From contig JAEWZB010000060.1 of the NCBI GenBank assembly GCA_023395515.1, forward strand, positions 1-32,792: a stretch of 32,792 nt of DNA. The letters are read 5' to 3'. A program made the position numbers and the translations under genes. Of the stretch, positions 15,367 to 23,818 are shown piece after piece. The stretch comes from Bacillota bacterium. GTDB lineage: Bacteria > Bacillota > Syntrophomonadia > Syntrophomonadales > Syntrophomonadaceae. The notes beneath the pieces were generated by a model that did no database searches, had not been told where the DNA came from, and worked only from the letters and a program-made list of their open reading frames with translations. Within the stretch, counting starts at the first letter, position 1; every line of letters starts with the position of its first letter.

Positions 15367-17742
15367 ATGAATTATGCTGATGTGCTTATAAATCTGCCGG
15401 CTACTGCCTTAAATAGGGTTTTTACTTATGCTATTCCGGAAAAATTTAAGGGCGAAGTAGAATTCGGGCAAAGAGTGTTGGTGGAATTTGGGCAAAATAG
15501 CATAGAAGCGTATGTTATAGCTGTAAAAAATGAGTCTGCCCAGCCCGGGGTAAAGAATATTGTACATATATTAGACCCGGAGCCGGTTATTAATGAAGAA
15601 TTATTGGAACTAGCTTACTTTGTAGCCGATAATTATTTGTGCCCGGTGGTAAAGGTTTTGCATGTTATAGTACCAAAAGCTTTAACTAAATCAAAGGCTC
15701 AAGTTATTATCCCCTTAATTAAAAGAGAGGAATATGAAAATAATCCGGCCAGGCCCCAACATAACCAGTTTTTAAACCAGTTGTGGCAGGATAAGGAAAT
15801 CACTCTAACCTCTAGCCGCCAACATATCTCTGCTGAAGATTTAGACTTTTTAGTGGCTCAAGGTATAGTAAAAGTAATTAATAAATACACCAAAAAACTT
15901 CCCCAGCGGGAGGGGTATGTATATACCCTGGCGGTACCCCTTAAGGAACTTGATTTGCTTAAGCTATCTAAAAGAGCCCCCCGGCAAGCTGAAATTATAC
16001 AGGTGTTAGCCGGGAATGATGTTAGCTGTGAACGGTTAGATAAAGAATTTAATAAAACTACTATTACCGCGTTGCTTGATAAAGGCTGGATAAGTAAAAA
16101 GCTTACTCCCACCATCTTTTTCAATAAAAATATTTCTTTAACTGCCGAACAAAGTAAGGCTATTACTACGGTAAATAATGCTTTAGGTAAAGGCTACCGG
16201 GAATTTCTGCTTTTTGGGGTTACCGGCAGCGGTAAAACCGAAGTATATATTAATATAGCCCAGCAATGTATTGTAAAAGGACGCAATGTTTTAATGTTAA
16301 TTCCGGAAATTGCTTTAACCCGTCATCTGGTACAGGTTATTCGGGAGCGTATTAATAATATTGCGGTATTACACAGTAATATGTCTAAGGGAGAACGGTT
16401 GGAGGAATGGAAAAGAATCCGTAATGGTGAAGTAAATTTAGTCTTAGGTACCCGTTCGGCAGTTTTTGCGCCTATACCTAATCTGGGTTTAATAATAATT
16501 GATGAAGAACAGGAAGGTACTTATAAACAAGAGGAAACTCCGAAATATGATGCCCGGGAAGTAGCGAAAAGACGGGCCGCATATCACAAGGCCCTAATCT
16601 TGTACGGGAGTGCTACTCCTTCCCTGGACCTTTTTTATAGAGTACAAAACCAGGAAGTGTCTTTATTAACGCTGGAAAGCCGCATTGGGGAAGCAACCCT
16701 GCCCCAAGTTTACATAGAGGATTTAAAAAGTAATTTTAGCGCAGCGTCCCCCCGTGTTTTATCGGCTAATTTACAAGAAAAGATTAAAAAAAGTCTGGCC
16801 AATCAGGAACAGATTATTCTTTTTATTAACCGCCGGGGTTATTCTCCCATAACTATATGTCGAAAGTGCGGGGCGATACTAACCTGCCCCCGCTGTTCAG
16901 TAGGGATGACTTATCATAAAGATTTACAAGCCAATATTTGCCACTACTGTAATTATACCATTAGCTTGTCAAGGAGTTGCCCCCAGTGTAATAATAATTA
17001 CTTACAGCAGGTGGGAACCGGTACCCAAAAAGTAGAAGAGGAAGTAAGAGGATTATTTCCCGGGGCCCGGGTGGAAAGGCTTGATCTTGATGTCAGCCGT
17101 AAAGGCTTGCAGCAAGAATTATTAACTAAAATGAAAAATAAAGACGTGGATATACTTATTGGTACGCAAATGGTAGCTAAAGGACTTGATTTTCCTAATG
17201 TATCTTTAGTAGGTATAATTGATATTGATAATATGCTGGCTTTGCCTGACTTTAGGGCTGCCGAACGGGCTTTTCAACTTATGGTGCAAGCGGCCGGCCG
17301 GGCCGGCCGGGCTAATAAGGCCGGAGAAGTAGTAATTCAAACTTACAATCCCGATAATCCACTTTTTGACTGGGCAGCAGAGCAAGATTATGTTAAGTTT
17401 TATTTTGAAGAATTAAAACAAAGAAGAATTTTAAACTATCCGCCTTTCTCGAGTTTGCTGCGCATTGTGGTATCATCTGCTAATGTAGAAAAAGTAAAGA
17501 GCCAGGCTGGGCATATTGCCCAACTAATAAACGAGGCCCTGGATGCTAAAGAGGACTATTTACAAATTTTAGGCCCGGCTCCTTGCCCTATCCAAAAAAT
17601 ACGCAACAAATTCAGGTATCAAATAATTGTAAAAGGTGACAATATGCTATTATTAAAAAGTCTGGGATTTTATATATCTACAGAGGTTAAATTTATAAAT
17701 GGTAAAATAGATATAGATATTAATCCTAATACTATGCTTTAA
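15367..17742 (+). CDS. priA: Primosomal protein N' (replication restart helicase PriA)
   Basis: A 3'-5' helicase that reloads the replisome at stalled forks. The 791-residue protein has an N-terminal DNA-binding domain (MNYADVLINLPATALNRVFTY), Walker A GVTGSGKTEVY, motif II DEEQ (most PriA proteins have DEEH), and the helicase segment GSATPSLD. A four-pair Cys zinc module runs from CRKCGAILTCPRCS to CHYCN and CPQC, followed by GTQMVAKGLDFP and QAAGRAGRA. The start ATG 15367 follows AGGGGAGAG; the ATG at 15343 lies in the metK terminator. The order priA-def-fmt is the classical Firmicute arrangement. Confidence 0.96.
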   Translation: MNYADVLINLPATALNRVFTYAIPEKFKGEVEFGQRVLVEFGQNSIEAYVIAVKNESAQPGVKNIVHILDPEPVINEELLELAYFVADNYLCPVVKVLHVIVPKALTKSKAQVIIPLIKREEYENNPARPQHNQFLNQLWQDKEITLTSSRQHISAEDLDFLVAQGIVKVINKYTKKLPQREGYVYTLAVPLKELDLLKLSKRAPRQAEIIQVLAGNDVSCERLDKEFNKTTITALLDKGWISKKLTPTIFFNKNISLTAEQSKAITTVNNALGKGYREFLLFGVTGSGKTEVYINIAQQCIVKGRNVLMLIPEIALTRHLVQVIRERINNIAVLHSNMSKGERLEEWKRIRNGEVNLVLGTRSAVFAPIPNLGLIIIDEEQEGTYKQEETPKYDAREVAKRRAAYHKALILYGSATPSLDLFYRVQNQEVSLLTLESRIGEATLPQVYIEDLKSNFSAASPRVLSANLQEKIKKSLANQEQIILFINRRGYSPITICRKCGAILTCPRCSVGMTYHKDLQANICHYCNYTISLSRSCPQCNNNYLQQVGTGTQKVEEEVRGLFPGARVERLDLDVSRKGLQQELLTKMKNKDVDILIGTQMVAKGLDFPNVSLVGIIDIDNMLALPDFRAAERAFQLMVQAAGRAGRANKAGEVVIQTYNPDNPLFDWAAEQDYVKFYFEELKQRRILNYPPFSSLLRIVVSSANVEKVKSQAGHIAQLINEALDAKEDYLQILGPAPCPIQKIRNKFRYQIIVKGDNMLLLKSLGFYISTEVKFINGKIDIDINPNTML

Positions 17743-17753
17743 GGAGGATGAAG

Positions 17754-18209
17754 ATGGCAGTTTATAATGTGGTTACACTTCCCGACGAAGTATTGCGCCA
17801 AAAAGCTAAACCTATCACTAATATAAATGCCGGCGTTTTACGCTTATTAGATAATATGAAAGATACCATGTATGCATTTGACGGAGTAGGATTAGCAGCC
17901 CCGCAAATCGGAGTATCCAAACGCATTGTGGTAGTTGATACCGGAGAAGAGTATTATGAATTGATCAATCCCGAAATAATATTTAGAGAAGGGGAACAAA
18001 CCGGCTCAGAAGGGTGCTTAAGTGTTCCTGGGATAGCCGGGATAGTTAAGAGAGCTAAAAAGGTTATAGTGAAAGCCCTGGATAGAAATGGACAGGAAAT
18101 AAACATAACTGCTAATGATTTACTAGCTCGGGCTTTTCAACATGAAATAGACCATCTGGATGGAATTTTATTTACCGATATAGCTTTAAGTGTAGAAAAA
18201 GAAAAATAA
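17754..18209 (+). CDS. def: Peptide deformylase
   Basis: Metalloenzyme that removes the formyl group from the N-terminal Met of new proteins. The 151-residue protein has the three signature motifs: GVGLAAPQIG, EGCLSVPG with the metal-binding Cys, and QHEIDHLDG with two metal-binding His and the catalytic Glu. ATG 17754 is chosen because AAGGAGG ends right before ATG 17748. The gene is 12 bases after priA and 20 before fmt, which encodes the enzyme that adds the formyl group to initiator tRNA. Confidence 0.97.
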   Translation: MAVYNVVTLPDEVLRQKAKPITNINAGVLRLLDNMKDTMYAFDGVGLAAPQIGVSKRIVVVDTGEEYYELINPEIIFREGEQTGSEGCLSVPGIAGIVKRAKKVIVKALDRNGQEINITANDLLARAFQHEIDHLDGILFTDIALSVEKEK

Positions 18210-18228
18210 GCGATCAGGGGGGATGACA

Positions 18229-19161
18229 GTGAAAATAGTATTTATGGGCACTTCGGTGTTTGCTGTTCCCAGCTTGGAAAAGCTCATTGATAACAATTTT
18301 ACTGTTGTGGGGGTAGTAACTCAGCCCGACCGGCCTCAAGGCCGGGGCAAAAAAGTAATGCCAACTCCAATTAAAATAATTGCCGAACAAAATAATCTAC
18401 CAGTATATCAACCGCAAAAAGTGAAAGATAATAGTACCATAAATCAAATTATTAATTGGGACCCTGATTTGATAATTGTGGTTTCTTATGGACAAATTAT
18501 TCCCAAGGAAATTTTGGAATACCCGCGTTATGGATGTATTAATGTGCACGCTTCTATGCTTCCCGAATATAGGGGGGCGGCTCCCATCCGCCGAGCCATC
18601 ATGGAGGGGAAAAAAATGTCGGGTATAACTACTATGTTTATGGACGAAGGTTTAGATACCGGAGATATTATAATGCAAATGCCGGTTCCTATAGATAGCA
18701 GCATTAATCACGGAGATTTGGAAAGCATATTGGCAGCAACGGGAGCGGAACTATTAATTGATACTATAAGGGCTATTCAAAGTGGGTCTATGCCCCGCCG
18801 CAAACAGGATAACAGTAAAGCAACTTATGCGGCTATGATTACCAATGAGGAAGAAAAAATTGATTGGACCCAAGCTGCCCCCCATATCCACGCTAAGGTC
18901 AGAGCGTTGGGACCGCAGCCCGGGGCTTTTACATATATAAATGGAACCAAGGTTAAAATTTTTGGTACTAGTATTGTAAACGAACTGCAAAAGGGTGTAA
19001 CAGGACTTATTTTAGAGGTTAGCAAAGAAGGATTTGCGGTGCAAACCGGTGCGGGAGTTCTATTAGTTACACAAGTGCAAAGGGAAGGTAAAAGAAAAAT
19101 GACGGCGAGGGAGTTTTTACAGGGGTTTGCTTTAAAAGCAGGAACCTTATTAGATAGTTAG
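18229..19161 (+). CDS. fmt: Methionyl-tRNA formyltransferase
   Basis: Transfers a formyl group from 10-formyl-tetrahydrofolate to Met-tRNA-fMet. The 310-residue protein has MKIVFMGTSVFAVPSLEKL, QPDRPQGRGKK, the catalytic HASMLPEYRGAAPIRRAI and MDEGLDTGDI, then the C-terminal tRNA-contact domain (INGTKVKIFG). GTG 18229 gives the family start; the upstream ATG 18223 directly abuts the AGGGGGG SD. It pairs with def. Given the AUA/AUU starts suspected elsewhere in this window, note that the initiation pathway genes here look normal. Confidence 0.96.
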   Translation: MKIVFMGTSVFAVPSLEKLIDNNFTVVGVVTQPDRPQGRGKKVMPTPIKIIAEQNNLPVYQPQKVKDNSTINQIINWDPDLIIVVSYGQIIPKEILEYPRYGCINVHASMLPEYRGAAPIRRAIMEGKKMSGITTMFMDEGLDTGDIIMQMPVPIDSSINHGDLESILAATGAELLIDTIRAIQSGSMPRRKQDNSKATYAAMITNEEEKIDWTQAAPHIHAKVRALGPQPGAFTYINGTKVKIFGTSIVNELQKGVTGLILEVSKEGFAVQTGAGVLLVTQVQREGKRKMTAREFLQGFALKAGTLLDS

Positions 19162-19172
19162 GGGTTTGCAAT

Positions 19173-19934
19173 TTGGAAAGCAGAAAGCGCATTTATATAG
19201 GTTTGTTAGCGGGCAGCTTATTATTTACCGTAGTTTTAATCGGTTTAATCTGGTATTTAATAAGTAAGCGTGATATAATATTGAGCCAAATAATACTAAT
19301 AGTTATAGCCATAGTGGCAGGAATTGTTTTTTTAATATTAGGTATAGGCATAATATCAATAGTAATAATGATAATAAGGTCTAAAACAATTCCGTCCTTA
19401 GAAAATCTTACCCATATAGCGAATGATTTTTTATTTCCGCTTACGCTTTTTATGGGGAAGGTAATGGGAATAAGAAAGGAAAAAATCTTAAGCTCCTATA
19501 TTGCAGTTAATAATTATTTAGTCGGTACTAAAAAATTGTATATCCCTAGTAATAAAATTATGATTCTCTTGCCCCATTGTTTGCAGAACTCCGAATGTTC
19601 TATAAAAATTACTCATGATATCAGTAATTGTAAAAAATGTGGTAAATGTAAAATTGGAGAATTAAAAGAACTGGCTGACCAGTATAATACCGATATTAAG
19701 GTAGCTACAGGAGGAACTTTAGCCCGTAAGTATATACTGGAGACTAGACCCCGGGGAGTAATAGCTGTAGCCTGTGAACGGGATTTATCCTTGGGTATCC
19801 ATGATACCGGGGTTCTGCCGGTTTTAGGGGTGTTAAATTGTCGCCCTAATGGGCCTTGTCATAATACTGATGTAGATATTGCTGCAGTTGAGGAAGCTTT
19901 AAAAACAATGTCAGAAGGAGGTAATAATAAGTGA
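19173..19934 (+). CDS. DUF116 membrane protein with C-terminal Cys motifs
   Basis: A 253-residue protein of the DUF116 family. Two N-terminal hydrophobic segments (about residues 8-32 and 37-67) precede a cytoplasmic domain with many cysteines: LLPHCLQNSEC, CKKCGKCKIGELKEL, a later AVACERDLSLG, and NCRPNGPCHNTDVD. The Cys arrangement suggests metal or iron-sulfur binding; the biochemical function is unknown. It begins at TTG 19173, 12 bases after fmt, and its end overlaps the start of the next gene by 4 bases. DUF116 next to a zinc peptidase and rsmB fits a Clostridial def-fmt cluster. Confidence 0.85.
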   Translation: MESRKRIYIGLLAGSLLFTVVLIGLIWYLISKRDIILSQIILIVIAIVAGIVFLILGIGIISIVIMIIRSKTIPSLENLTHIANDFLFPLTLFMGKVMGIRKEKILSSYIAVNNYLVGTKKLYIPSNKIMILLPHCLQNSECSIKITHDISNCKKCGKCKIGELKELADQYNTDIKVATGGTLARKYILETRPRGVIAVACERDLSLGIHDTGVLPVLGVLNCRPNGPCHNTDVDIAAVEEALKTMSEGGNNK

Positions 19935-20605
19935 GTTATTTAATTTTGATTCTCCCGGCCTTTTTATTGTCAATTTATGCTCAATTTAAGGTTAAGTCTA
20001 CTTTTAATAAGTATTCAAATGTAAGAGCTGCCCGGGGTATAACTGGGGCAGAAGTTGCTAACACCATCTTACGCCGCAATGGCATGAGCAGTATTGCGGT
20101 GGAACAGGTAAGAGGCAGTTTAACTGATCATTATGATCCTAAAACCCGTACGGTAAGATTATCGGAAACCGTTTATGGAAGCAGTTCTATTGCGGCTCTT
20201 GGGGTAGCTGCTCATGAAGTAGGGCATGCTATACAACATAGCCAGCAATATGGTCCTTTGGAGCTAAGGCATAAACTAGTTCCCGTTACTAATTTTGCTT
20301 CAACGGCATCTTTCCCCATTTTGCTATTAGGGTTTTTCTTATATAGTGCCGATTTGATTTTAATTGGTATTATACTTTTTACGGCCGTGGTTTTATTTCA
20401 TGCCGTAACTTTACCGGTAGAACTAAACGCTTCCCGCCGGGCAGTTCTGCAACTAAGTGAAGCCGGTATTATCAGTCATCAAGAAGCACCTATGGTTAAG
20501 AAGGTATTAAGTGCCGCAGCTTTAACTTACCTGGCGGCTGCCTTATCTGCTATAGCTAACCTGCTCTATTATGTCATGATATTTATGGGCAGTAATGATA
20601 ATTAA
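19931..20605 (+). CDS. Zinc metallopeptidase, YugP family (peptidase M-type membrane protein)
   Basis: A 224-residue membrane-associated neutral zinc metallopeptidase. The zinc motif HEVGHAIQH (about residues 95-103) supplies two His and the catalytic Glu; a further Glu in PVELNASRRAV may complete the site. Hydrophobic segments lie at the N-terminus, after the active site (about 130-160), and at the C-terminus. It starts at GTG 19931, after a strong AAGGAGG, and overlaps the DUF116 gene by 4 bases, so translation is probably coupled. The family matches YugP of B. subtilis (Zn_peptidase_2); the substrate is unknown. Confidence 0.9.
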   Translation: MSYLILILPAFLLSIYAQFKVKSTFNKYSNVRAARGITGAEVANTILRRNGMSSIAVEQVRGSLTDHYDPKTRTVRLSETVYGSSSIAALGVAAHEVGHAIQHSQQYGPLELRHKLVPVTNFASTASFPILLLGFFLYSADLILIGIILFTAVVLFHAVTLPVELNASRRAVLQLSEAGIISHQEAPMVKKVLSAAALTYLAAALSAIANLLYYVMIFMGSNDN

Positions 20606-20619
20606 AAAGAGGTAGATTA

Positions 20620-21999
20620 ATGGAATCAGAACAGATAAAGAATACTAGTGAAGTCCGTAAGCTGGCTATGAATATCATTCATGATATTACCGAACATAAA
20701 GCTTATGCTAACTTAGCTTTGGAGAAGGGCTTAAGAGATAATGGCTTAAGCCCTATTGACAAAAGCTTGGTCACGGAGATTGTTAATGGCACTATTCGCA
20801 TGTTAAAGCACCTGGATTGGGTGCTTAATCTGTTTTTAGCCCGGAATATTACTAAACTAAACCCCTGGATTCGTACTATTTTACGCCTGACTTTATATCA
20901 AATAATGTTTATGGATAAGATTCCTAACTATGCTTGTGTAAATGAGGCAGTAGGGTTAGCCCGTAAAAAGACTAATCATAATTTATCGGCTTTGGTGAAT
21001 GGAGTACTAAGAAATATAATCAGAAATCTCGATAATATTACTTATCCTCCGGCTGATACCATTGAATTTCTGGCCGTTTACCATTCCCACCCGGAATGGC
21101 TGGTGGAAAAATTAAGCGAAGATTATGGCCGGGTAAGCTGTGAAGAGATTTTATTATATAATAACCAAAGGCCTAAGTTACAGCTTCGGACTAACACCTT
21201 AAAAACCAACCGGGCCGCTTTACTTGATGAATTGTCAGCAGCCGGTATCGAGTGCGAACCTAGTGAATTAGCCCCCGAGGCTATTAATATAAATAAGCTG
21301 GGGGTTTCCTTAGATAAAACTACCGCTTATCAAAAAGGTCATTTTTATATACAAAATGCTGCTTCCATGCTAGCTGCTTCAATTTTAAACCCGCAACCAG
21401 GGGAAATGGTATATGACCTATGCAGCGGGGTAGGGGGCAAAGCTACCCACTTAGCGCAATTAATGAATAATCAAGGCCATATTCATTGTTATGATATATA
21501 CCAGCCCAAGTTATCTTTGTTAGAAAAAAACGCGGCCCGGTTAGGCATAGATATTATAACTCCCCATTTAAAAGATGTTCTGCAAATAACCACTGAACCG
21601 GTGGCTGATAAGGTATTGCTGGATGCTCCCTGTTCCGGGTTGGGGGTATTAAATAGGCGGGCTGATTTACGTTGGAATAAAACTTTAGCTGATTTACAAG
21701 CATTAAATAATTTACAAAAAGAATTACTGGGGCAAGCTAGCCGTATAGTTAAAATAGGAGGATATATTTTATATGCTACTTGCACCATTAATAAAGCTGA
21801 AAACGAAGAAGTGATATTTAACTTTATGGCTAATACTAATGAATTTGAATTAATAGCTATAGATGAAAAGAGGGCATATTTTCCTCTTACGGCTGAGGAT
21901 CAACCTTTAGCCTCCCGGGAAACTTTAACTATTATTCCCGGCCAATATCAGACTGATGGAATGTTTTATGCTTTATTAAGAAGGAAGGGTGCAAATTAA
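20620..21999 (+). CDS. rsmB: 16S rRNA (cytosine-967-C5)-methyltransferase
   Basis: SAM-dependent RNA methyltransferase of the NOL1/NOP2/Sun family. The 459-residue protein has an N-terminal NusB-like RNA-binding domain (KLAMNIIHDITEHKAYANLAL) and a C-terminal Rossmann domain. The latter has the SAM-binding YDLCSGVGGKATHLA, the active-site Cys motif DAPCSGLGVL, and the catalytic Cys motif YATCTINKAENEEV. The SD AAAGAGG precedes ATG 20620. It lies directly upstream of rlmN, as in B. subtilis, and their ends nearly touch. Confidence 0.95.
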   Translation: MESEQIKNTSEVRKLAMNIIHDITEHKAYANLALEKGLRDNGLSPIDKSLVTEIVNGTIRMLKHLDWVLNLFLARNITKLNPWIRTILRLTLYQIMFMDKIPNYACVNEAVGLARKKTNHNLSALVNGVLRNIIRNLDNITYPPADTIEFLAVYHSHPEWLVEKLSEDYGRVSCEEILLYNNQRPKLQLRTNTLKTNRAALLDELSAAGIECEPSELAPEAININKLGVSLDKTTAYQKGHFYIQNAASMLAASILNPQPGEMVYDLCSGVGGKATHLAQLMNNQGHIHCYDIYQPKLSLLEKNAARLGIDIITPHLKDVLQITTEPVADKVLLDAPCSGLGVLNRRADLRWNKTLADLQALNNLQKELLGQASRIVKIGGYILYATCTINKAENEEVIFNFMANTNEFELIAIDEKRAYFPLTAEDQPLASRETLTIIPGQYQTDGMFYALLRRKGAN

Positions 22000-22000
22000 A

Positions 22001-23071
22001 ATGGAGCCAGAGAAGGTAGAATTGTTAGGGTTGAATATAGAAGAGCTGGAAAAGTTTGTTACCTCTATTGGGGAACCGCGCTTTAGAGCTAAACAACTTT
22101 TCAAATGGATATATAATAAAAAAGAACACTCTTTTTATGAAATGAGTGATTTACCTAAAGATTTAAGATTTAAGTTGGATGAAATAGCGGAAATATCCAT
22201 TCCCCGAGTTTTAAAACAAAGAGTATCTAAAGATGGCACCCGTAAGTATTTAGTGGAATTTAATGATAAAAAGCGAGTGGAAACGGTAGTTATCCCTCAA
22301 AGTTCAGATAAAAACAGCAAATATTCGTTATGTATATCTACCCAAGTAGGGTGTCCGATAGGATGCAGCTTTTGCGCCACCGGTCAAGGGGGTTGGCAAA
22401 GAAATCTTACTTATTATGAAATAGTCGGACAAGTTTTAACTTCGGCCCGGGAACTGATTAAGAAAATAAAAAACGGGGATGAAGACCCTATAAGTAACAT
22501 TGTTTATATGGGTATGGGAGAACCCATGTTAAATTATGAGGAGTTAATAAAATCAATCTATTTGTTAAACGACCATAAGGGCATTAACATTGGCCAAAGA
22601 CATATAACTATTTCTACTTGCGGGGATATTAGAGGTATTGAAAAACTGGCCCGGGAAAATCTGCAGGTAACTTTAGCCATTTCCTTACATGCCGGTAATA
22701 ATGAATTACGGAATGAATTAGTTCCCCTTAACCGCAAATATCCTTTGGAAGAATTGCTGGCCGCCGTAAAATCATATGTGCAAAAAACTAACCGCCGGGT
22801 TACTTTTGAATATATTTTGCTAGATGATGTAAATATAAGTAAAAAGGATGCCGAGAATTTGTCCAAGCTGGTAAAACCTATACTAGCCAATATTAATCTG
22901 ATTCCCTATAATGAAGTGGAAGGGATTCAATACAAAAAACCATCTAATAAAAAGATAGAATTATTTTATAATTGGTTAAAACAGGAAGGATTAAATGTTA
23001 CTATTCGTGAAGAAAAAGGAGCAGATATAGAAGCGGCTTGTGGCCAACTAGCTACAAGAAAAGAACGCTAA
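22001..23071 (+). CDS. rlmN: Dual-specificity RNA methyltransferase RlmN
   Basis: Radical SAM enzyme that methylates C2 of A2503 in 23S rRNA and A37 in some tRNAs. The 356-residue protein has an N-terminal accessory domain (RAKQLFKWIYNKK) and the radical SAM cluster motif GCPIGCSFCATG. SAM-contact segments are NIVYMGMGEPMLNY, ISTCG and LAISLHA. The C-terminal methyl-carrying Cys is in EAACGQLA. ATG 22001 is chosen one base after the rsmB stop; GTG 21989 is inside rsmB. All catalytic residues are present. Confidence 0.96.
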   Translation: MEPEKVELLGLNIEELEKFVTSIGEPRFRAKQLFKWIYNKKEHSFYEMSDLPKDLRFKLDEIAEISIPRVLKQRVSKDGTRKYLVEFNDKKRVETVVIPQSSDKNSKYSLCISTQVGCPIGCSFCATGQGGWQRNLTYYEIVGQVLTSARELIKKIKNGDEDPISNIVYMGMGEPMLNYEELIKSIYLLNDHKGINIGQRHITISTCGDIRGIEKLARENLQVTLAISLHAGNNELRNELVPLNRKYPLEELLAAVKSYVQKTNRRVTFEYILLDDVNISKKDAENLSKLVKPILANINLIPYNEVEGIQYKKPSNKKIELFYNWLKQEGLNVTIREEKGADIEAACGQLATRKER

Positions 23072-23105
23072 TGTTTGTATAGTTGTGTGGGGAAGTGGTG
23101 GTTTG

Positions 23106-23813
23106 ATGCAGGTTGTTGGTTTGTCGGATATTGGTAAAATACGTAAGAGAAATGAAGACCACCTTCTTATCCGGGATAAGGAAGGTGTGTTTGTGGTATG
23201 TGATGGCATGGGAGGTCATAAAGGGGGAAATATTGCTTCTAGTTTGGCTATAGATACTTTAGAAAAAGAATTTGTTGACAATACCCCTATAACCATACCA
23301 TTACTAAACCAAGCCATAATTAAAGCGAATCAAATAATATACCAAAAGGGTCATGAAAATCCGGATTGGTATGAAATGGGAACTACCTTAACGGCAGCCA
23401 TAATTAATAACTTGCATATGGATATTTGCCATGTAGGTGATAGCCGGGCTTATTTGGTTCGAGAAAATGAGATTAAGCAAATTACTAAAGACCATACTTT
23501 AGCCGAGGAAATGGTGGAAAGCGGCATAATAAACAATAAGGGTCAAAAATCATATAGTCATATTCTTACCCGGGCTTTAGGGGTAAATGAAGATATTGAA
23601 ATTGATAATATTTCATGGCCTTTAGAACCCCTTGATACTATTTTATTATGTAGTGATGGTTTAAGTGATATGTTGACTAATCAGGAATTGTTAACTATTA
23701 TTTCCCGGGAAAAAGATCTTACTGTAACAGCTAATATTTTATTGGAAGAAGCCTTAAACAAAGGTGGCCATGATAATATAACATTAATATTGGTACGGAT
23801 TAGTGGGAGGTAA
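23106..23813 (+). CDS. prpC: PP2C-type protein phosphatase (PrpC/Stp)
   Basis: A metal-dependent Ser/Thr phosphatase of 235 residues that counteracts the kinase encoded next to it. Motifs in order: KRNEDHLLI, VCDGMGGHKGG (metal Asp), GTTLTAA, CHVGDSRAYL, ITKDHTLAEEM, HILTRALG, LLCSDGLSDML and GGHDNITLILV. ATG 23106 follows GTGGTGG. The stop is 5 bases before the prkC start, the conserved prpC-prkC pair that controls growth, cell-wall metabolism and spore germination in Firmicutes. Confidence 0.95.
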   Translation: MQVVGLSDIGKIRKRNEDHLLIRDKEGVFVVCDGMGGHKGGNIASSLAIDTLEKEFVDNTPITIPLLNQAIIKANQIIYQKGHENPDWYEMGTTLTAAIINNLHMDICHVGDSRAYLVRENEIKQITKDHTLAEEMVESGIINNKGQKSYSHILTRALGVNEDIEIDNISWPLEPLDTILLCSDGLSDMLTNQELLTIISREKDLTVTANILLEEALNKGGHDNITLILVRISGR

Positions 23814-23818
23814 CAAAT

